Of a DNA stretch of 64,000 nt, positions 56,849-64,000 are shown piece by piece (within the stretch, counting starts at the first letter, position 1; each line of letters begins with the position of its first letter). A model generated the notes under the pieces. It did no database searches. It saw only the letters and a program-made list of their open reading frames with translations, and was not told where the DNA came from. The position numbers were made by a program, and so were the translations under genes. This stretch comes from Tetragonia tetragonoides (Eukaryota; Streptophyta; Magnoliopsida; Caryophyllales; Aizoaceae): positions 18,795,557 through 18,859,556 of the forward strand of contig CM076145.1 in NCBI GenBank assembly GCA_038025085.1, in the 5' to 3' direction.

Positions 56849-57163
56849 AACAATAATCGGAATAGGAATTCCGGGAACAACCGCGTAGCAATTCTAGCTC
56901 GTAGGAATACGCCATGCCATAGGTGCCGTGTGGCACATCCGGGCAAGAATTGCCAAGTAGAAGTACTTACTTGTTATGAGTGTAACAAACCCGGACACAA
57001 AGCTTCCGAATGTTGGAATAAAGGAAAGTCCAAAAATGTGCAAAATCATGGAGGTTACCATAATAACAACCGTGGAAACGGTAATAATTTCCGAGGAAAT
57101 GGAGGAGGTTATAACAACAACGATAAAGGTTTCAACAACACTACACCTGCAGGAGGAAACTAG
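56046..57163 (+). pseudogene. TK-E gag, broken, with long Asn tract
   Basis: Starts MMAQNARITRLEDAFFNVAE. The core PPTFEGGADPTKLGGWI and GEANKWWNDVGAALVEQPGF aligns with TK-D gag. An (AAC)n run at about 56778-56847 encodes more than 20 Asn. Two zinc knuckles follow: CHRCRVAHPGKNC and CYECNKPGHKASEC. Stops at 56129 and 56279 (CGA to TGA type) and two frameshifts near 56450 and 56740. Confidence 0.88.
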
Positions 57164-58626
57164 GGCAACGCCCAGCCAACAACACAGAATACTGCACAGA
57201 ATAACAAACATGGTGTCAACGGAAGGCTTTACGTGTTGAACCGCGCCGAAGCTGAAGCAAACCCGAATGTCATTGCTGGTACTTTTCTCGTTCACTCTCA
57301 TCCAGCATATGTGTTATTTGATTCTGGTGCTTCGCAATCCTTCTTGTCTAAGAATTTTGCTGTTAAGATTGGGTTAGAGCCTAGTTCGGTACTTAGGGCT
57401 AATATAACCATGCTAGAAGGGGCAAAAGGTTAGTAGTAAGGAGAAATTTGAGAACTACACCGTAATGATAGTTGGGTGCGATTTACCAGCTGATTTCATT
57501 AAGCTCGACTTAAAGGAGTTCAATGCCATTCTTAGGATGGATTGGCTATCCAAGTACAGGGCTAAAATTGAGTGTTTTGACCAAAGGATATCGTTGAAAG
57601 GACCCAAAGGACAGAGAGTTGTCTACCGAGGTGTTTTGGTTAGACCTAAGTTGAAAGTCGTGTCTTCCATGACAACTAAAATGAATGAATACGTGACTAA
57701 AGGAGAAACGATCTACCTTTATCATATTCGGGATACGAGTCTTGAGGTCGAACCCTCGACTCCTATTCCTGTTGTGTCAGAATACGAAGATGTATTTCCT
57801 GGCGAGATACCGGGGATGCCACCCAAGCGCGTTATCGATTTCACTATAGAGTTAGTTCCATGATCAACACCTATCTCAAAAGCGCCATATAGGATGGCAC
57901 CGGCGGAAATGAAAGAACTCAAAACTCAACTAAAGGAATTATTGGAAAAGGGATATATTCGGCCAAGTGTATCGCCTTGGGGAGCACCTGTAATCATCGT
58001 GAAGAAAAAGGATGGTAGTATGAGGTTGTGTATCGACTACCGAGAGTTAAATAAGATCACCATTAAGAATAGGTATCCACTACCTAAGATCGATGAATTG
58101 TTCGACCAACTGAAAGGAGCATCAGTGTTCTCGAAGATCGATCTGAGCTCAGGTTATCATCAACTGAGAATTGCGGAATCGGATATTCCTAAAACTGCCT
58201 TTCGGACAAGGTATGGGCATTACGAGTTCACAATTATGCCATTTGGGTTGACAAATGCGGTACCAAAGTTCATGGACTTCATGAATCGTACGTTTCAACC
58301 GTACCTCGATCAGTTTGTGGTGGTTTTCATCGACGATATTTTGGTGTATTCTAAGAACGCCGAGGAACATGCGGAACACTTGAGGATCACCCTGGAGATT
58401 TTGCAACGACACAAGCTATACGCTAAGTTGTCCAAATGCGAGTTTTGGCTGGAAAAGGTATCTTTCTTAAGACATGTGGTCTCTAAGGATGGAGTTGCCG
58501 TGGACCTAGGGAAAATCCAGGCCGTCACTGATTAGTCTAAGCCGACCAATATGACAGAGGTTCGAAGCTTTTTAGGTCTAGCATGTTATTATCGGAGATT
58601 TGTGGAGAATTTCTCAAAGATCACAC
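57164..58626 (+). pseudogene. TK-E protease and reverse transcriptase, truncated by deletion
   Basis: Protease LFDSGASQSFLS (about 57327) is intact at its catalytic triad. Reverse transcriptase: [17 protein letters not shown] (about 58020), [10 protein letters not shown] (about 58330), [15 protein letters not shown] frame break lies near 57430, a stop at about 57862 and a stop at 58533. The sequence ends at [12 protein letters not shown], where the LTR CT tract begins, so RNase H and integrase are gone. Confidence 0.88.
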
Positions 58627-58637
58627 AGCCCTGTCGC

Positions 58638-58687
<50 letters not shown>

Positions 58688-60823
58688 TTTCTCTCCCCTT
58701 CCCCTGTTTCTCTGGTTGCGCCGATGAACGTCGAACCACCACCCAACCGCCACCTACTGGTCGGCCATGGTGGGTAGGTGGTCGATTAGGCCATGGCGAT
58801 GACGCTAAGCCGCCAGCCACCGTGTGTTTTCTCTCACCTCTGTTATTGCATTCTCCCTCTCCTCTCTGTTTCGCCCGTGAACTAGGAACACCACCTCTAT
58901 GCCACCTTGTGGCCGGCAATGGTGGGGTGAGTCCAGGGAGGCGTTTTGGTAGCAAAGCCGTGTCCGCCACCGCTCTTTTTCTCTCTCTCCATCTCATTCT
59001 CTGTCTCGTCACTCTGTTTCTCTCTCTTCGCGTTTGCTCCACCAGTGCCACCACCGGCACTGCCATGGCCGGTGGGTGGTGGTCTGGTGTTGGGCGAACC
59101 ATGGGCCCCCTTGTGGGTGGCCGTGATCGCGTCATTTTGAGGGAATCCATTTTCGAAGTTTGTGAGTGTTCTTGACAATTTCAGAATATATTATTTATTT
59201 TTAAATTTAATTTTCGAATTCCAGTGAATTTGATTTCGTATTTTGATTGTTTTTAAAGTTTAACAACTCCGATTGTCGAATTTCAAATACCTATTCCGAC
59301 TGGAAAAATGCAAGGAATTTAATAAAATTATCAGATCTGAATTTAGAGTTCATTTGCATTTTCAATTCCACGTCTGATTGTATTTTTAATTAATATTAAT
59401 TAGGAACCGAAGATCGTTCGTAATCCCGTCAATAGTGAACGCCCTCGACAGAATCTCGAAGCGTAATTCAGTGGTAAGCTAACGAGCCTACCTTCTTCCT
59501 ATCCCAAAACAAAATGTTTTTATGTGTTATGTGTTAAAAGGCAATTTATGATTAATTATGGAAAGCATGTTGAATTGCTCTAATTATGCGATTATGCATT
59601 TAATTATAATTATTATAGCATGTTTCAATTATAGCATGTTTAGATTTGAATTATTTCGTGATATGAGAATTAAATGTTAATTGGGCTATTTATGGCAATG
59701 GAATGTATCATGGCTTATGCTAAGCTAAATTGAATTAATTGCCTTATTTAAATCATAGTTGAATATGTTTCCTAATTGGAATGTGATTTATGCTAAGAGC
59801 ATGTTAGAATCCTGATTAGGATTTCGTGATGATTAATCGAGTAATATGCTTAGCAATTCATAAAGCGATAGCTTGTATATAAGTAAGCATGTTGGCCTCT
59901 TTGCATGTAATTGAATTAAAAAGAGATTAAGACTCCTATTGGTTCCGTAAGAGTAGTCGAGCATCGGGACCGCACATGCATATTGTGTAGTCCAGGGATG
60001 ACTGATCCCCAAAGTATCTATTTCACTATGGACACAGCGATGTTTGTGTTCGGGACGGATCATTCCCCGTTCCATAAGTCCTCTTCTTAACCATGAGTTG
60101 CAATTGAGTTAGTGTGCACACTAGAGTCTTTAAGTCCATGGAATTATTATTAAATTGAGGTGATGACCTCCATAGATGTGGTGAGTGTACGCCCTCGGTC
60201 TTTTATCGCTCTCTTAATTCTCTTCAGGTGACTTATTATAACTGTTGTGGTGATGATGACTTTTAAAAGATTATAATAATCTGATCAATTGTGTGTGCTT
60301 GAATTATCTGATTACCTGCGTATGCAAATGAATTTCAATGATTCTTCTCAAATCCCAAAGTAAGGGTTTTCAAATTGTTTTTACTGGGTTTGGGCGTTAA
60401 TCACTCAGTTTATCTAATATTGCTTTCTCTCTTCTTTTTCTATTTTCCTATTTCCGTCATGGAAATTAAATGTGCAGGTAATGTCAAATAAGATCGCTTT
60501 TCGGAGTTGGCTTAGATATGCCTTGGAGCTCACTTGTCTTTATTTTCCGCTGCTGGGTTTAGATATTCCTTTTGAAAGGATTGTAATAAGATTACTCATG
60601 TTATTTCACCATTTAGACAATTTCAATTATTAATGCTTAAGTTTCCTCCTCAGTTTAGTAGGCTCTTTTATACTTAGCAATTTCTTTCTACTTCGCATTT
60701 ATTCCTTATCAATAAAAGTTGCAGTAGTACCACCCCCGGTTTTGGGACGGTTCAGCGGTGCCGCGTCATGGATAATGACATCGGGCAGCCCCGTAAATCG
60801 TTGCGAATTCAGGGGGTGTTATA
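58627..60823 (+). repeat. TK-E 3' LTR, lacking its first 0.5 kb
   Basis: Starts at the block ccctgtcgccgctctctct, equal to 52144 onward in the 5' LTR, so U3 and TATA are missing. CT microsatellite 58640-58684. It ends gtgttata with the terminal CA mutated to TA. Confidence 0.9.
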
Positions 60824-60828
60824 GTTTA

Positions 60829-62264
60829 TGAGGCGAACCCTTGAATAATAATCTTTCCATAGACTTAAAGACTCTAGTGTGCACACTACCTCGAGGTGAC
60901 TCATGGTTAGTCAAGAACACTTAGTAAATGGGGAATGATCCGTCGCGAATACAACATCGATGTATCCATAGTGAGAGAGAGTAGAGTTTTGGGAATCACA
61001 CATCCATTGAGTAACACTCACTAATGCACTCCGAAGCTCGACTACTCCTAGGGATCCATTAGGAGTCTTATTCTCTTTATTAATTTATTTTAACATGCGA
61101 GGTTCAATAAGAACTTCTATAATAATGACAAAGGAACCCAGAGTCCAATTTAACTTATATCCAAGTTAACATGATTGACAACCAATTTATGCAATTGGAC
61201 AAATAATGGAGTATACTAGAAATCCGGCAGCACTTCGGCACAATAACATGATTCCACATTAACATATAAGGTACATATATTTCATATGACCAGCGATACA
61301 TCATTATTCCACATGACGTACATAAACCATGCATAGAAGCACATAAATCCATAATTCATGAAGTACTTTAATACTTAGCATATGAGTTATTTATCATCAT
61401 ATATATCCGACATTCATGATTATACATCATAAAAAAATCCCAACAGCGTTCACGCTTAAAATAACATAAATCATAATCATGAGTATAAGCGAGAATAATA
61501 AAATCAGGCATTGCATATATATTTAATAATTATTCACAAATAGCACGTAGCAACAACAAATATTTTGTTTGGGATTTAGAAGAAGGTTGGCATGTTAGCT
61601 TACCTTGTCTTACGCTCCTAATCTATAAAGAGTCCGACGAAGTGTTTGAGTTCACGAACGGGTCTCGGATCCTAATTAAAACAAATTACCGAATTAGCAA
61701 ATCTAATCCAGAAAATCAAAACGTTGTCAAAAATTAAATCTGAAAGCACCATTAAATTTTTTGACTTTTCCTAACCAATCTAGGCTTTTGAAAATCGACA
61801 ATCGGACTTGTAAAACTCCGTAAACAATTGAAACAAGATATCAAAACTCCTGAAAATCGAATAATAAATAAGTTTAATTAAAGAATTTATTTTTGTTTTA
61901 TTTTCGAAAACAACCTCAAGAACACGAAAATAAAAACCATCACACACGGCCACCGGGGCGGACCCACACGGCGTCGACCACCCACCTAGCCACCTGTGCT
62001 ACAGTCGCCGGTGGTGGTGAGTGCCCACCGTGGTCCACCCACGGCCGTGAGGAGAGAGAGAACGTAAAAACAGAGCACGTCACAAAATCCCGCGACTGTG
62101 GCTTCGGCTGGGCTGCCGCGGCCTTGCCCGCGCCTCCACCGGAGGTGGGGGTGACTATGGCGGCAGTGGTCCAACTCTTGTCGCCGGTTTCGCGGCCAAA
62201 ATAGAGGAGAGAGAGAAGGGGAAAACAGGGGAGAGAGAAGAAGAGAGCGTGAGAGAGAAAGAGT

Positions 62265-62343
<79 letters not shown>

Positions 62344-62903
62344 CGGTGGGGATTGCCCAGCTCGCCGGTGACTCACCACTGGAGGTGGTGGTGGTGGTTG
62401 CTTAGCCGGAAAACACCAAGGGAAGGGGAGAGAGGGAGAGTTACGTGAGAGAGGGAGAATGTGAAGAGAGAGAAAGTGATTTGTGAGTGTAAGGGTGCAC
62501 GGTTAAATAATGCTGAACAAAGGGTCCGAGGGTGACCCCTTTGGTCCTATTTATTGTCTCCTCATACCCAAGTTTGACTTGGCCCTAATCTAGTTGGACT
62601 AGGACTCCAAAATCTGATTTTATTTATTTAATTAAATATTCACAAAAAAACTCTATTTCCGAAAACACAATATTTAAATTATAAGTAGTAATTGCTCTCA
62701 AATGAGTAAAGCGATTTACATACTAAATCGTTTAAATAATTTAAATTATGAAATCAATAATATTTATTACTACGTCTCAAAAATTTAATGACGAGAATAA
62801 TCTCAAATACGAGAATTGCATTATCGTAAATTAATTACGATAAATATATTTAAAAATGCATTCAAATCTATATAATAAATATAGAAAATATTGGGGTATC
62901 ACA
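60829..62903 (-). repeat. TK-D 5' LTR, part 2
   Basis: Resumes at the base where TK-E interrupted (tgaggcgaacccttgaataa; compare 42408 in the 3' LTR) and ends ggggtatcaca at 62903, followed by CTCTT. It holds a pure GA tract at 62270-62341, about 36 units, against only about six units at the same place in the 3' LTR. Confidence 0.92.
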
Positions 62904-62908
62904 CTCTT

Positions 62909-63271
62909 GATGCCCCGACTCTACGTTGGTTCTACACGTTGTATTTGGAGAACTACCACACTTGGTAAGATGTCACGACAGTCTTCCTTGCACGCTACAA
63001 GGAAAATGTTGCTCTACCTATGACCCTTCGAGAGGTAGAGATCACCAAGCAAAAAGAAGATGAGGGATTCACTGCCTTCCTTCAGCGTTGTGAGGCTAAA
63101 GATAGCTGAACTGGTGGAGCGACCTTTGCATACTGATCAAATCCGCCAATTGATCAAGAATCTTGAACTTGTTGACAAGGAACACTTCACGTATCAAGCA
63201 ATTGACTCCTACAAGTGGCTCTATGATGTGGGTATCCTAATCGAAGATGACCTTCTTAAGAATTCAACTTA
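62909..63271 (+). pseudogene. TAT-3 gag, C-terminal half, broken
   Basis: Continues the gag core: APTLRWFYTLYLENYHTW, stop, DVTTVFLARYKENV, then LREVEITKQKEDEGFTAF. After a frameshift near 63105 comes IAELVERPLHTDQIRQLI and IEDDLLKNST, ending in TAA at 63270-63272. The pattern (tryptophan-rich start, KQ..DE.FT.FL.R) is that of the retrotransposon gag family. Confidence 0.8.
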
Positions 63272-63272
63272 A

Positions 63273-64000
63273 GTTGTGAGAAATGCGAGCATCTACAGGG
63301 GGCTGTTTTCCATATCTACATCGAACCGCCCGTGCTCGAGAAGTTAAAGAGAGTCGAAGTCTTCTAGTGTGCAAGTCTAGTCGAGTCCAGTTAAGTCTTA
63401 TGATATCTAGTTTGTCTTTTCAATTCGTTCATAGAGTCTAGCTTACTTCTCGTGTAATGTTTTTCTTCGATTCAATAAAGATTGCATTTTGATTCATATT
63501 GTTGTTCTTTATTCAATCCTATGACGATCTTAAGTTGCCTATGATGAAATATCAAAAAAATTCAAAAAAAAAAAAGAAAATAATAATAATAATAATAAGC
63601 CTTCATTGTGGAAAACATCAAACAGGAACTCCCTAATGATCATCTCCATAGAGGACATACAGTAGAACCGTCCGTGCCGAGGACAAGAGGCATCCATTTG
63701 GCACCTCACATCAATATCCTTTACTACCCTATACATCATTACCGTTTACAACCCTTTGAGCCTTAAATACATAGTCTTTCATTTCTTAACCACATCATCC
63801 TTACCCGGGAAATGGGTGTGTGGCACATGGGAATAGAAGCAACCTTCTAGGCAAGTCAGACCGACCTACAAAGGAGCCACCGAGATAAATACCAAAAAAA
63901 AAAAAAGAGAACTCGAAAGTTCAAGATAAAAAAAAAATATATTCGATATCGATCAAAGATCCAAAAGAGTGCAATCACCTCAAGCACAACCAAACGGTGG
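63273..64000 (+). other. TAT-3 interior, no gene seen
   Basis: Non-coding to the window end, with A-rich runs at 63547-63600 and 63893-63945 and an AAT microsatellite at about 63580-63598. A polyadenylation-like ttcaataaagattgc lies at 63471-63485. It could be the 3' part of a gag-only element. Confidence 0.4.

Larger units (their letters stand above)
51615..60823 (+). mobile_element. TK-E, Tekay-like chromovirus lacking RNase H, integrase and LTR start
   Basis: TSD GTTTA at 51610-51614 and 60824-60828, inside the 5' LTR of TK-D. 5' LTR 51615-54337, primer site 54340-54351, extra ORF 54524-55416, gag 56046-57163, protease and reverse transcriptase to 58626. A deletion then jumps into the CT tract of the 3' LTR (to 60823, end gtgttata). 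It is the innermost and youngest layer of the nest. Confidence 0.93.

Overview
The window is repeat-dense nuclear DNA of a flowering plant, probably a eudicot. The evidence is plant-type 18S and 25S rDNA, long-LTR chromoviruses, a CRM-like element, L1-type LINEs and Stowaway-like MITEs. The LINE and gag sequences look Caryophyllales-like to me, but that is an impression and not proof. I found no ordinary host gene, tRNA gene or CRISPR array. Almost every base belongs to a transposable element, a tandem repeat or broken ribosomal DNA. I name elements E1, LINE-A/B, CRM-1, TatL-1/2, TAT-3 and TK-A to TK-E (Tekay-like chromoviruses).

Layout. 1-4637: minus-strand LTR element E1 with only a gag-like frame, abutting an 18S gene. 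4638-18889: a decayed minus-strand rDNA block. Left to right it holds the 18S 5' end, the 5' ETS with subrepeats, an intergenic-spacer-like stretch (roughly 300-315-bp repeats, then a minisatellite), a probable 3' ETS and the 25S 3' part. Two LINEs, a 30-bp LINE remnant and a nearly intact CRM-like element (9101-14913) sit inside this spacer. 18890-21933: unassigned DNA, then an Athila-like 3' region with a candidate LTR. 21934-23251: about eight copies of a 168-bp satellite. 23252-29460: LTRs of a Tat-like family, fragment TK-A and two MITEs.

29461-64000 is one nested pile. TK-B (minus) is split by TK-C (plus, 31431-37776, TSD TACGA) and again by TAT-3 (plus, from 38599). The gag of TAT-3 is split by TK-D (minus, 41755-62903, TSD CTCTT). 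The 5' LTR of TK-D is split by TK-E (plus, 51615-60823, TSD GTTTA). Several elements also carry internal deletions that fuse LTR sequence to coding sequence.

The most unusual signal is an extra reading frame of about 300 codons between the primer-binding site and gag. It is present in TK-A, TK-D and TK-E, all decayed. In all three its first residues carry R-K-S-T at positions 9-12 counted from the first Met, exactly where histone H3 carries them (H3 K9 is position 10). The second strong signal is three independent LINE insertions at the same site, within one nucleotide, of the spacer repeat.
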